Below are positions 11,415 to 23,703 of a DNA stretch of 64,000 nt, in pieces (within the stretch, counting starts at the first letter, position 1; the number at the start of each line of letters is the position of its first letter). The notes beneath the pieces are model-generated. The model searched no databases. It was given only the letters and a program-made list of their open reading frames with translations, and was not told the DNA's origin. Source of the DNA: Cololabis saira (Eukaryota; Chordata; Actinopteri; Beloniformes; Belonidae); contig NC_084599.1 of NCBI RefSeq assembly GCF_033807715.1, forward strand, positions 25,905,625-25,969,624, read 5' to 3'. The position numbers were made by a program, and so were the translations under genes.

Positions 11415-14400
11415 CAAACCACAAGGTCACAAGGAGGTAAATTTAAAAGACAAAAGACAGGAACCCCCAGCTGATCACAATAGTATGTATAGGATGTGTA
11501 AAAGTATAGTATGATACAATGTTTACCTGAAAGTTAATTTGAGTATAACGAGGTCCGTTTACGCCAAAATGACTGTAACATGAGGTATGGGCGGTGCTTT
11601 GGAACAGACTGCACAAGTCAAGCATAGTTCATCCTGTTCAGTACAACGTGTGTACGTGTGTGTTTGTGTAGTGTAGGTAAGGTAGGAGGCTGTGTGGGTG
11701 GGTCAGCATGAGTAATGACTCTGTGTATAAATTTGGCTCACTGTAAGTGAAGATGGGTCAGCATGCATGGAGCGTGTGTGTGTGTGTGTGTGATTTTGTG
11801 TGCGACTTTGGCTACTGCATACGTGCATGGTGGAAAATTACATATACAAGCAGACTGACAGTTTGGATGACTGACCGCAGTAGGAGCTGCACTGGGAGAT
11901 TTGGTGCAGGAAAATACGAGTGTAACGTCAGGTCCAAAAAGTTATTTGAGCAAAAATGCCATAATGTCTTGCTGAAAAGTATGTTTATCTCTGTCCCTTT
12001 TGACAAATGCAATCCATTAAAATGTAAACTGAGAAATTAAGAGAAGAGCCGAAGGGGAAAAAAAGCAATTTTACTGAAACAATAAAGCGATGTAATATTG
12101 TGCAGGGTGGCAGGACTAGTTAAGCCTAAAGAGGGCTTTTGCCAGCACTCCTAATATTTTGTCTCTGTGACAGTCCCTTTGTTTTTAGATTAAATGGGCT
12201 TTTAATTAAACATGTAATTTCCAGTAATTTCGCTAAATCTGTTCACTCTTTGAGGGGAGAAATTGAGGTGACTCGGGGTTGATTTTTGCTTCCCAGCTGC
12301 TGGTAAGATGGAGAAAACAAAATGAGGGGTTTGTCATATCTGCTATTGTTCATTAGTTTTTCACTGTTCATAATGGAGAACATAATATTTTGGTTCTTTT
12401 TTTTTTATTATTTTGGTGATCAAAAAAGTACCGTCCAGAGCAGATGTTTATGATCTTGATTTGATTTTGTGATGCTTGGCTGTGTGCATGTGTAATTATA
12501 CGCACTCGTATGTGTGCATGTGTTTACATATAGATCATCTGAGAAAATGGCAGTGGAGATGGAGATGGAGGGAACTCGCCACTAGTGGGGAAAAGATGGC
12601 ATAAGATCAGTAGAAAAAGAAACGCCTTGAGTGGGAGGTGTAGACATCTGAACGGCGAATAAGTTGGAAGGAGTGAGGGGATCAGCTCGGCCCCTGATGA
12701 TCACACACAAATCTAAAACAAGCAAAATCCCTCTGAGGTCGGTTGTTGGCCTCCATCACTTTTCTGTTTCACCAGAATCAGAGGAGACTGTGAACCCATG
12801 AGGCTTTCCTGCAAAACAGAGCCCAGATCACGCAGCCTTGGCTCCATGACATCTTCTGAACTACAAATAATGTATATAATAATAAGAGATTTAATATTGC
12901 AGCAGCGTTTGGAGAGTATCTGTTTTCCAGAAAATGAAACACACATGGAGGCAGATCAGCAGTATCAAGACTCGGATCATGATTAAAAGAGAAAACTGGT
13001 TGAAAACATTCAAATTTATTTCCAATTTGTCATAAAACATCATATCATAACATGACAAAAGTTACACGACTGGTCCCTGACCCATGATCCCTATAAGATT
13101 CCTCGGGGGTGTTTTTCTGTTTCTCGATCTGTTCCAGAGCAGAGCTTGCATCACAGTAAAGCACATTACCGAGCTGGAGCAGGATGATAATGTGAGGATC
13201 TGGTGTTAGGAGTACCACCAGAAGTGGTAATAACCGGGTGATAAAAAAAGAAAAGAAAGATGCCCAACTACTTTGTTTCAAAAAGAAAACAAAAATCAAT
13301 CCATGAACTACAGTTACACAAAGGCTTTGATGGGTTACAAAAATCATTCAGACAAGAAGGTGAGAATAGCAATGCTCGTTACATTAAGAGTGAAACGTCA
13401 TGACTTATTTGCCATGGTAAATGTAATTTCTTGTGGATAAAAGTCACTTTTTACCTACAATAGTTTTATTAGTGATCTGTAAAGTAGCCCAAACCTTGGA
13501 CTCTGGGTCTGATTGCTTTTGCTCGTGCCCATTCACTCTAGAGCAATCCTTAAATAAAATCAAAATGATATATAAAGTCTACATTATGTACCCACATCTA
13601 ACTTAACTACAGTAGAAAGTTTTATAGAATAAATAACTTTCTCTGCCAGTACCAGTATGTCATTTTTTGGTGGCATAACCAGAAGTAGAAATGCTTCAAC
13701 CAAGTTGCTACTTTGACCTTGTTTCATTAAACAGCAACATAAACATTATGCGAAAGTAAATTAAGATATTTTTCTTGAAGAAAGATGCTACTTCGGAGAC
13801 TGCATAATAAGAACTGGACAACTCGCCCTGTGATGTAGGTTTTCTGAAGACCGCTCTTAAAGTGTCTTATTCCTCGAACTGAGTGGCTGGAACACAGACG
13901 CCTTATTTCAGTCATAGTTATCCATTTTAGCTCGGTTGGATTAGCCTTTACCATAAATGATCTTAATTAATATTACTTTATAGTCATTCTGATTAAATCT
14001 GTTTATACACCCTCATTTCAAGTGTCACTATTGAAACTACATTCAAAACAAGATAGTATTACCAGTTATTATTTTGGCCCCCTATGGTACAAACCGGTCA
14101 TTGATGTAAAAAGAGGTAAATTTGCTAGATGTAAAGCTTTTGTTGAGCCGTGTTCTGTCTCTTTTTCAATAGTTTCTTCTCGCTCTAATAGCTTGATCTT
14201 GCAAGTTGTTTATTTGAAAATGGACTGAATGAAGACAGAATGCTCTTTTTCTGTGATTTGTTGCATAAATGAAATAAGAAAAGACAAGAACATTGGAAAA
14301 GGAAGGGATTCTCTATGCTTCAGAGAGCTTGGGTTTGCAAGGAAAAACTAGTTACATTTAGACTTTGCTTGTCTTCTTAGTTGTCTTTCATCAAATTGCC

Positions 14401-16429
14401 AGTGCCTCGCTGTCTCACTGGATGTAACTTGAATAGGAATTTTGCTTCTCAAGGTCCCGATAAACAAACTGCGTTGATATCCATCATCAGTCGGAGATGG
14501 CTCAGTGAATGTCAGTAAGCGTCTTTGAGCTGTTCATACATGAAGACTGAGTATCAACAGGTGAGCGTAGACAGTCTGCTCCCCCATCCCAAGTGGCCTG
14601 TATGGTCTGTGCTCTCAGCAAAATTGAAAGTAAAATATACCCAAAAACTTCCTCTTCTTCGTTTAAATGTGAGGGGAAGAGAAAACACTGCTATGATTTA
14701 TATCCAGAGGTGGTTTTTGATCTGGGCGAAATGGGCAAGCACCCAGCGTGCTCTCTGTATTAATTTGCCCTAACCAGTTTTCCAGAGAGGCACTCTTTCC
14801 CATGTCAGACTAGAAGAGTGAGCACCTCCACATCAGCTGCACGCTGAGACAGTTGTGTGCGTACTCCTTTGTGAGAAGAGACAAATCTTCAGAAGCTCTG
14901 CTGGGTATATCCATGGCGGCAGGGGTGAGACTTTTGATGGGCGCACCATTCAATTAATCACATGCAGGGACAGACTGGGGTCATACCATTATGTGATGGG
15001 GGCAGACGCTCAGAAGACAGCGAGTGCAGTGGTACAGACCAGGTACACAGACTGACCGGGGAGTCAGACTTAAAAGGAAAGATGTCGGAAAAAGGGAAGA
15101 AATGAGAGATGACTGAAAAAGAATATTAAAGACTGCAAAGTTCAGTGCAAAAGTTACTAAACTAACTAAAATACAAATATCCATTAGAACATGATCACCA
15201 ACAAACCAGTTCAGTGTTCATCCAATGCTGTGACTAAATTGTAAAACAATAGCAAATGTCCAATGACTTTTATGAAAACTGTTAATAAAAAATGCTCACC
15301 AACACACAAAATACTCACAATTGCTAATGCAGGCTAAGAATGAAGGCTCAGGCTGATACTAAATGAAGGGCCATTTGGGAGCCGTAAGTGAGTTGAGGCA
15401 AAACAGTCGGATTTTTTGACAAGAGCCGGACGGCCATTTATACAAAGACTGGTGGACAGATGTTGTGTTGGAAGAAAAGCAGGCGGAAGGGGAGCAGGAT
15501 TACATAGACGTACATAGATTGAGTTTTAGAACTAAATGTCACGTAAATTTTTTTAGGTTTTGTGAAATCATAGGAAAAAAAGGATAAAATTAATAAATAA
15601 ATGTGAATCTGCATATCGAGGTGAATTGGTGTATTACCAGTCATGACGTTGGGTTTACGGTGTCCCGGGCTGTGTAAAACAAGACCAGATCTGCCACTGT
15701 TTAGATCCCCTCTAGTGGGAATAAGTAGTATAACAAGGCTTGCTGGGCTGTCTGCTGTGGCAACCTCAAAATGTAACAGTTATACATTTCAAGGGCTAAT
15801 ATTGTAGCCCCTCTACGTTTTTGCACTTTGGACCAACGTAGGCAGGGTACGTTTTCATGTGAGACTGGGCTGTCTGCTGTGTTTGTCACGGTCAGAGCTG
15901 TAGAAAGACCATTTGTCTTGAGGATACTGTCGTGAGATGTCAGCCTAAAGGCTTCTACAGACCGCATGATTTTTGCAGTATGGTATTATACATCTCATAC
16001 TGTAGGACATATTTGCTACAACCTGAGATGGAGATATGTAGGTTACGTGTCATCAACCTACATACATGCGTTCCCATTTCCCAGCCATGATTCAGTCGTC
16101 TTCGGTCGCCAGACCAGTGTGATGGCGGTCAACGCATCACTCACATTGTACGATGTGACACAGCCAAGTTGGACCTATGATGACAGATATTTACACGAAT
16201 CTTGACACAACAACCATCTCCCAACCACTCAGTAACAAGGCATGGATGCTGGGCATATATGCACATGTTTTAATTATTGGCATTATTATCAGAAACATGC
16301 ATCAACCACAATAATTAATTTAATAAAATACTCATTCATAATTTCACATCAGTTTTTGGGAATACAGTACATGATTTTTTTTCTTAAATTTCAAAGAAAA
16401 ATTCCAGAGCAGAAGTTTTGTAAGTGAGA
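11415..16429. other. Repeat-poor non-coding stretch, no gene recognised
   Basis: Contains short TG tracts at about 11649-11665 and 11772-11792 and no recognised transposon or gene. Open frames are at most about 100 codons and lack recognisable domains. The stretch 12160-12330 is AT-rich but complex, with homeobox-like TTTAATTAAA words, and is raised in the findings as a possible conserved non-coding element. Confidence 0.55.
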
Positions 16430-16603
16430 GAGAAGGTTTGTCCAAGCAGGAGGCTTGTTCTATATAAGACAAATACCTGCCGTTGTTTATGTAATAATTG
16501 CTCGGGGGTCATGTTCTGGGTCTCTAGAAAGCGCTTAGAGACAATTTGTGTTGTAATAGAGGCCATATAAATAAAATTGAATTGAATTGAATTGAATTGA
16601 ATT
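16430..16603 (+). mobile_element. LINE or SINE 3' end with (ATTGA)n tail
   Basis: The segment has 'ctcgggggtcatgttctgg', 'tctctagaaagcgcttaga', 'ccatataaataaaattg' and then five ATTGA units to about 16602. This order is the common 3' terminus of a fish non-LTR retrotransposon with a pentameric tail. It is 5' truncated and has no coding sequence left. Confidence 0.7.
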
Positions 16604-19287
16604 TGAAAAATGAATCAGACCCAAAGTTTCCCATAAGAGAAGTGAAGTGTTACCAGATGATTAGTGGCGGTCGCCCGTCAGTGGTTTCCATGTTGTGTGT
16701 TGGTGTAAATAGAAACCCATCTTCGTCAGATACAGGCTGTTGTCCATTTCCTCCCACAACCTCATCTGGTACCGAGTTTGATTTCACCTCTTTAAATGTT
16801 CATCTTATTTCTTTTTTAAAATGTGTCCTTCTCTGTTTAAAAAAAAAAAGTATTATAATTATTCATCTTAAAAACTATGTTAAACTCAGTTTGGCCTTTT
16901 GACATTTATATTTATATCTGTAACTATCCTGTGCTTTTTCTCTGAGTTGTAATGCTTCTCCCTTTCATGTTTTTTTTCCCTTTTAGAAAACCTGCTTCTA
17001 TGTTTCCCAGCCAATCTCCGTTTTTGTTTGTTTGTGTGCCGATCCAGACGCTCTGTCTGGTCATTAGCCCACCACTGACACCTCTTTCATATTCAGCTGC
17101 CGCTTCCTCGTCTGACCAGTTTCATTAAATCTTGTGGGCTTCTTTTTCCTAAAATTCACCTTGAGATTACGTCAAAATGGATGAATAATAAATAAACGAA
17201 TAATTAGAATATAGCAAAAACAACTTGCTGCTTGGTTGTTTATCCTACAGGATCAGTGCACTTTGAAGTATTACAGCATTTAAAACCATGTCTGATAACA
17301 TAAAAGTAATAAAGCATAATGATTTGTCTTGAATTCAGCAGAGCCTTCTGGCTATGTTTGTGTGATGGTCTGCATAAAATTATGCTCCTCTTGCAGCTGC
17401 GTTCACCAAAACATCCTCCAAAATTATTTTGCAGACGCTGCGTGACATCGGCCTACTACCGTTGCACCAGCTATGAAAAACATTCCAAGTGTCTGCTGAT
17501 AGAAAGTGGAGGAAAAAGAAGAAACTGTGGGAAAAAAGGTCAGAGGTGTTGTTTTGGCTGCATGCAGCAGCCTCGTAAATTAGAGGCTGTATGAGCTGCT
17601 TTTACTGTGAGAAGGACACACAGGCGTCTGTTGGCCTGCTGGATCAGAAGCAGACAAACACACATACGACCAATGTTTATATGCTGCTGCTTGTGGGTGT
17701 GGGTGTGTTTACTTATTTGATGTGTGTATAAAACATTTCTCCACAGGGATCATTAAATCTCAGCATCCATGGGTTTATACATATGAACGCTTGTGTGTGC
17801 ATATTTTTTTTAATCGTGAAAGAGCATCATTAAAATGACTATTACTAGTGGATTTTGTCATTTCTCTTATTTAGAGAAATGACAAATGCCTTTGTCCTAA
17901 TTTTATTTCACTCTAAATTTTGAATCTTTAGACTTCATAATCTATTAGCCAATACAATGTTGTCATGGAGATAATTAATTAACTAAACCAAATCTCACAT
18001 AGTTTAACAAATAGTTGGTGATATTGTGTCAAACTGTTACCATTAAAGGTTAATCAGGTTGTTCTCTTCTTTCTTTATGCAGTAACTTGGCTTCATGTCT
18101 GTGTCACATCAACGTGGCCGATCTGACTGCAGATGACATCTACGGCAGAATATTTATTTATGTACAAGGTTTTACACAAAATAAGTTCTCAGCACCTGCA
18201 AATTAAAAAAGTAAACCACAGAGATGCAACGCATTCTTTCACACTTACTCCTCTTTAACAGCAACACGCTAACGAATGCTTAGATGTGTTTGAGCGGAGT
18301 TAATGATTGTGGCTTTTCCTGGGAAGTCTCAGCTGAGTTCTGGATCTAATTTAAAGTCGGATCACAATGTCTGTTTACTGATTCAAACAGTAAAAGACGA
18401 ATCTGAACAGAATCATGTTACTGCAAAATTCTAGATCAATATGCTCAGGGAGAGGAAACTTTTTAGTAAAGTTCAGACAGCAAAATATTCTTTTTTCTTA
18501 GTTTTCACTTTGTGTTGATGTATTCAGAAGTTGTTTTGCTGTGAAACTGCTCACTGGTCCATACTAAAACCAGACAATAGATTCAGAGGCATTTTTATTC
18601 CTTCTGAGATCCAAGCTCCAAGCTCATGCTTTAATCCTGTCCAGAGATGTAACTTTGCACCGCTCTTTGTGGCTCTTTTTGTTTCTGGTCTTGAATGAAA
18701 TATTTTTCTTTGTTTTGCTCATAACCTTTTGCGCTGATACTGCGCTGTTGGGATGACCCTTAGCCATGGGTTTAATCCTCCAGCTCCAGTCTCAGGTGGT
18801 TCAAATGACATAGAAAACAACACGGCGGATTGTTTCTTGTCTCTGAGGACACAATGCCACTGTGACTTCTGTCATGTCCTTGAAGGGTTAGACGGACGAT
18901 GTGACCTTGCAACAAGTGCAGAGTTGACCTGACCTGTGCTAGCTTAAAATTAGCCTCAGTGGCATGAATGAGCTTTTGCAGTAATCATATTTAAGTGACA
19001 GATTGCAGTTGTCTGGCGGACTTCTCTGGAGCGACAAAGAGACAGAGCTCAGGGTTTCATTTTTTTTTTTTGTAAAGGCTTGTAAGGAGGCGGGGGTGGG
19101 ACCTACTCTTCAATATGCATGTGAAACCTTTTCACAGCTGGACATATCGTAATCAGAATATTATGCTATTTTGTTCCTTTCAAAATTCTGCAGCATAACT
19201 GTTTCAGTCAGCATGAGCTATGTCAGTAAAATTCCTCCTTCAGTTTACCCAAGACACAAATGGCAGATTGGTGAATAGCCTCTAGCT
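16604..19287. other. Non-coding stretch, no gene recognised
   Basis: AT-rich single-copy-looking DNA. Homopolymer runs occur near 16842 and 19060. The open frames are short and not recognisable. No mobile element ends were identified. Confidence 0.55.
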
Positions 19288-19458
19288 CAGGGGTGGGCCT
19301 AAACAGAACCCTGATAGACGTGGCTGTGTCATTCCCAAACTTGTGCAGCCCTTGATGACTATTGATGGCGATCTTTAATTGGAATCAGGTGTGTTGAAGC
19401 AGGGAAACCTCTGAAATGTGCAGGACACAGCCCTCGAGGAGCAGGAAATGCCCCACCC
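19288..19458. mobile_element. Degraded hAT-type MITE
   Basis: The left end starts CAGGGGTGGGC, the classic hAT MITE terminus. The right part has 'aggtgtgttgaagcaggg' and 'cagccctcgaggagcagg' followed by 'tgccccaccc', the complement of such a terminus. The interior phrase is shared with the intact MITE at 49777-50004 ('cctgattctaat', 'caggtgtgttgaagcagg'). The final CTG of the right end and the 8 bp target duplication are not clear, so the copy is old. Confidence 0.6.
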
Positions 19459-20309
19459 AGCTCCAGCACTCCAGCTCGTGCTGGAGCAGAGCTGACTGAC
19501 TGACTGCCCCGACCTCCGCTGGGACCCGGCTTTGACAAACCCCACAGGACCATGTTAGCCAAATGTTTTCTCGATTCTCATCGAAGGTCCCGGGGATGCT
19601 GCATCAGAACTCCTCCATTCCTCTTTTCACCTTGGCAAAATAGCAGCATCTGAAATGAGGATGGAGGGACAGATTTGATCTATACGATAACATCAGTTAG
19701 TGTCAAAGGTTAGCAGGAGCTAGTCAGTCCAGCTAAAAGAGCTGACTGTGGGTACCTGAGCTTAGGTGTGCACGTTTCAGCCATTTGCCAGTGTTTTTGG
19801 ATCAACCAGCATTGAGTTGTGTCAGTTCCCGGCGCCGTGCAGCGAGATGAAAAAGACGTCATGGAGTCTGAGTTTGAGAGTTTTATTCATACAGTCTATG
19901 ATTTCACCTCGCCAAACAACAAGCACTCAGATTTATCACAACCGGTTTATGTTTTGTCTTTTCAGCTTCTGTCAGTGTTACAGGTGTCTATATTGAGAAA
20001 AAAATATGATAGCAATATCACCACTTAAAATAATGTTAGTATTGACGTTCTGACAACATAATAGGACAAACCGTTCTAAACTATTATCGTTCAACCTGCA
20101 AATATAAGTAATTTACGCTCTTTTCACACTGAACCCAAACGCTTGTATTAGCCTGCAGTTGAAGCTCTTGATTAAACCAAATACATGAGAATTACATACA
20201 GAAGGGTTTCAGACCGCATGACAAGGACGTCACTGCGTGTCCGCATCTGGGATACAGTGTATCTCTATTTATATATGCATGCAGCACCGTTTCAGTGCAT
20301 ACTGCTGGG

Positions 20310-20520
20310 TCTCACGTCACTCCTCTCAGCTTTATAAACGACATTCACTGCTGTCCAAAGCTGGAAGGAAAAGAATCTTGTTTAGAAGAGGCTGTTCTGT
20401 CATTTGCAAATGATCTCGTCTTGATTTTGTCCAAACATGTTGTAATTCAATTACATCTTGTTGAAGCCATGGGGATTTTAGGTTTAAGGCAAACTGAAAC
20501 CAGAGCATCTTTTTTGATTT
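20310..20520 (+). mobile_element. Possible reverse-transcriptase remnant
   Basis: The frame from 20295 reads PLSFINDIH, then SFANDLVLI, then a helix-like stretch ending GLRQTET. This resembles LINE reverse transcriptase around the catalytic F/YADD box (here FAND) followed by a K-T-E motif. Only about 70 codons remain, with no flanking similarity recognised. A chance frame cannot be excluded. Confidence 0.3.
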
Positions 20521-23500
20521 AATGTTCCACATCAGTGACCAACAATTTGGTAACGAGTGTAAAAAATAATTTTACAAAAGGAACTAATTATGCTCAACCA
20601 TAATATGCAGAGAAGCTGATTTAGTGTGGAATGTGCGCTCACAGGAGGTAACAGGTTCTGAAGATCGGTTTTGGGCATCGCATGTTTATAAGCGTGTTGA
20701 TGCGATGCGTTCATGTTTGATTAATGAACCAGCTTTTCTTTATTGCTCAGAAAGTCCAGGGTCCCTTTTATTTTCAGCCCAGAGCTCCATCACGTAGCTG
20801 TTTCTCTTGCGCTTAAAAGTAACCCCGGTGCCTCATTTGTGATGTGGACAGTTTAAGTGTCAGTTCTTATATTCGGAATCAAGTCAGAAGGAAACGCTGA
20901 TGAGCCCACTGGATGAGTAACAGGAAGGCACTGCGGCTGATTTTGGAAAGCCAGTTGGTGCCATTAACAATAAACTCCGGTAGCGGTTGCCTGATGTTTA
21001 ACCACATCACCAGCGCAAACCTCCCTTGGCTTTAAACATTAAGAGCATAATGGCACTTGCTTGATCACGCTTTCTCCAGTCAGACTCTGATGGATAAAAT
21101 GTGACAAGAAACCACACACGATCCCTGCTCGCTCTTGCACGGCTAAGTCTGCAATTTGTGAACATTTGGATGTGATATATATTTCATTTTGGATAAGCTA
21201 ATGGGTCTCGCTGACCTGTGTATGTTTTCATCAGAAAATTCATGCAGAATTGATTTTAGTTTATACTTGGCACATTTTGAGACAAATACAACAGAGTTTA
21301 TTGACTGCATTGTTTCTTGTCTTCATTCCTTCACTGGCTGCACGAAGCCAATCTAAGCAAATAAATGAGTTTTCCCCCAAAAGATGCTTTTGGAGTGTGG
21401 GAAAGTTCTCTGGGTGAGCTGCGTGGCTCTCTAAAAGCTTGGAGACAGACACGGTCACGTCACTGTCCTCAGCATGTGGGCGTGAGGAGCCAATCAGACC
21501 GTCACTAACTGCTGACAACATGTGTTTGCTGTTGTGAGAGTGGCTGCAGGGCATTCTCAAGACTCCACTAAATGAGCAATAAAATACAATAACTTTATAC
21601 CGCTGCATTATTTAAGACTAGTGCAGATTTATGCAAGCTGGAGAGATAATCTTAGTCCTTATTTTATGAATCAGGAAAACAGAATTCACCCTGTGGCTTC
21701 ATTCACTTAATTACTTAATTTCCATCTTTTTATTTTTACACTCATGCTTCTTTTTTTTGCCATTTGCCAGACAAAGAGCCATCCAGCTGGCATGAATAAA
21801 AGTTAATTCATCATCAATTTGTGTACAATGAAATAGTTTCTATATTCTATCCATCTTCTTTGACAGGTTTGGCCAAAAAAAGGTACTACAGCATCAGGAC
21901 AATAATAAATCTCTGCGTAACAAGAGAAAAGACTTTATTTGTCTTATAAAATATCCTAAGAGATGGATGATGAAACCATTAAACACATGTGGCACATGCA
22001 GAAGTACTGACACTGATGGCCTCAAAGATAAGTGAGCGGGGAGCACACCGGGGGCAGATAATGTGAAACTCAACCCCTTCCTTGAAAGCCCCGCTCTCCA
22101 CCTCGCCGTTTGTGAAACTAGGGAAATGGACTCCATGAAATTCCACTTTGGCCCCTGCGTTTATCTCCCCTCCCCTCTATTTCTTCACGGTCTCTGTTCC
22201 CTCTGTCAATCAGGATCGGGTCCAAGTCTCCCCTATAATAGCTGCCACCAGCACCAATCACTGTTCGAGCTACCATTTCCAGCTCCATTCTCCCGCTGAC
22301 TAATTAGTGTTATGGTTAGTTAGCATTTTTGGCAGGCCGGGGGTTCTCTGTGACATTATGTCTAAAGCACTTGTCAAAACAGCGGTCGGTGGAGCCGTGC
22401 CGGCGCGCTGGCCGGGGAGGTGGAGACAGCGGCAGGGGTGAAGGTGGAGAGGATGGTGGGAGCCAAGGAAATTTGCGTGTGGGCAAAAAGGAGGAAAGAG
22501 ATCCCGGCGTCTTAGGCAAGGCCATGACAGCTCCAGTCTCCAGGCCCTCTGCCCATGCACAGCACCGGGAATTACAAAGACAGGCAGTTTTAGCTGAATT
22601 TGGCCGGAGATACAGTTTTCAAATGTGTGCCCAAGAAGCAGTCCTCTCTCTTACTTAGAAATGATATATCCTTAATGGAGTGCTGTATACAAGTCTGGCT
22701 GCTGTTGTCATTTGATCTCAAACCAAGAAAGGGAAAGAGCAGGCTATGTTTCATTTTTCTCCACTCCATCCCTCTGTTGTTTTTTCTCCAAGTATCTTCT
22801 GTTTATATGGAGTTGTACTTCCGACATGCTGCCCATTTACCCTGATCTTAAGCAATCCCCTGCCGATAAGCTATAATTCATTTCAAGTGGGAAACCTTGA
22901 TGTAATATAGCATGTTTTCAGATTAGGAGTGCATGATGGGCTGAGGAGGAGACAGCAGCTGAACAGTTTATGCATTACCTCAGCCAGACAGTTACAAGTT
23001 CAAATGGAGCATAAAAGTGGTGTGATACTCAGCCTAGTACATTTCAAGCTGTGGTTCCACATCAGTTGGATTTCAAGAGACTTTTTGGATCCCAAATGAG
23101 CTGGATTGAATGTCTGCAAATGTTATGTAATGGCTAAAACAATAATTGTGTAGTTGACATTCAACTTGCTTTTCTTTGATGCATTTTTTTCCCCCATACT
23201 TTTCTGTCGTTGTGGTCCTCTTCGGTAATCTACACTCCTGATGGAGATTCATTACCCTGAGCTAGAAGTGAGCGTATAGTGCCAAAAGGCTAGTTCTGGT
23301 CCGAAGCGTTTCACCAGTACTAATACTTGATGTTGACAAGTTGTAACTAATGACACTGACAGAGCTAGTTAACAGTGTTTCCCTGCATTAGAACCCAATG
23401 TTGTTACTGGCATATATTAAATACTAATTTGGAGTCAAGTTTCTCTTTTTTTTTGCAAGTGACCTTGTTATAAGTGAGGTAATACACTCTGAGGTGTCCA

Positions 23501-23573
23501 TAGCAAGAAATAGTGTAGATACTGTATCCAGTAGAGTATAGAGCATGGAGCATGGAGCCAAGAGAAAAAATAT
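20521..23573. other. Non-coding stretch, possible conserved elements
   Basis: No gene recognised. The interval is nearly free of repeats and has complex, mixed-composition blocks at about 20930-21075, 22060-22400 and 22640-22930. They look unlike decaying transposons and could be conserved non-coding elements. The open frame at 22329-22658 lies in a GC-rich part of one block and has no recognisable domain. Confidence 0.5.
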
Positions 23574-23628
23574 GTACGTGTATGTATGTATGTATGTATG
23601 TGTGTATGTGTGTGTGTATGTGTGTGTA

Positions 23629-23702
<74 letters not shown>
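23574..23702. repeat. Compound (TATG)n(TG)n(TA)n microsatellite
   Basis: TATG units grade into mixed TGTG/TATG, then an uninterrupted TA run of about 31 units (about 23640-23702). An open frame across it is an artefact of the repeat. Confidence 0.97.

Positions 23703-23703
<1 letters not shown>

Noticed and set aside
23574..23640. Regular TATG units, considered as a CRISPR-like array
   Set aside because: The units are 4 bases without spacers. This is a microsatellite in a vertebrate genome.
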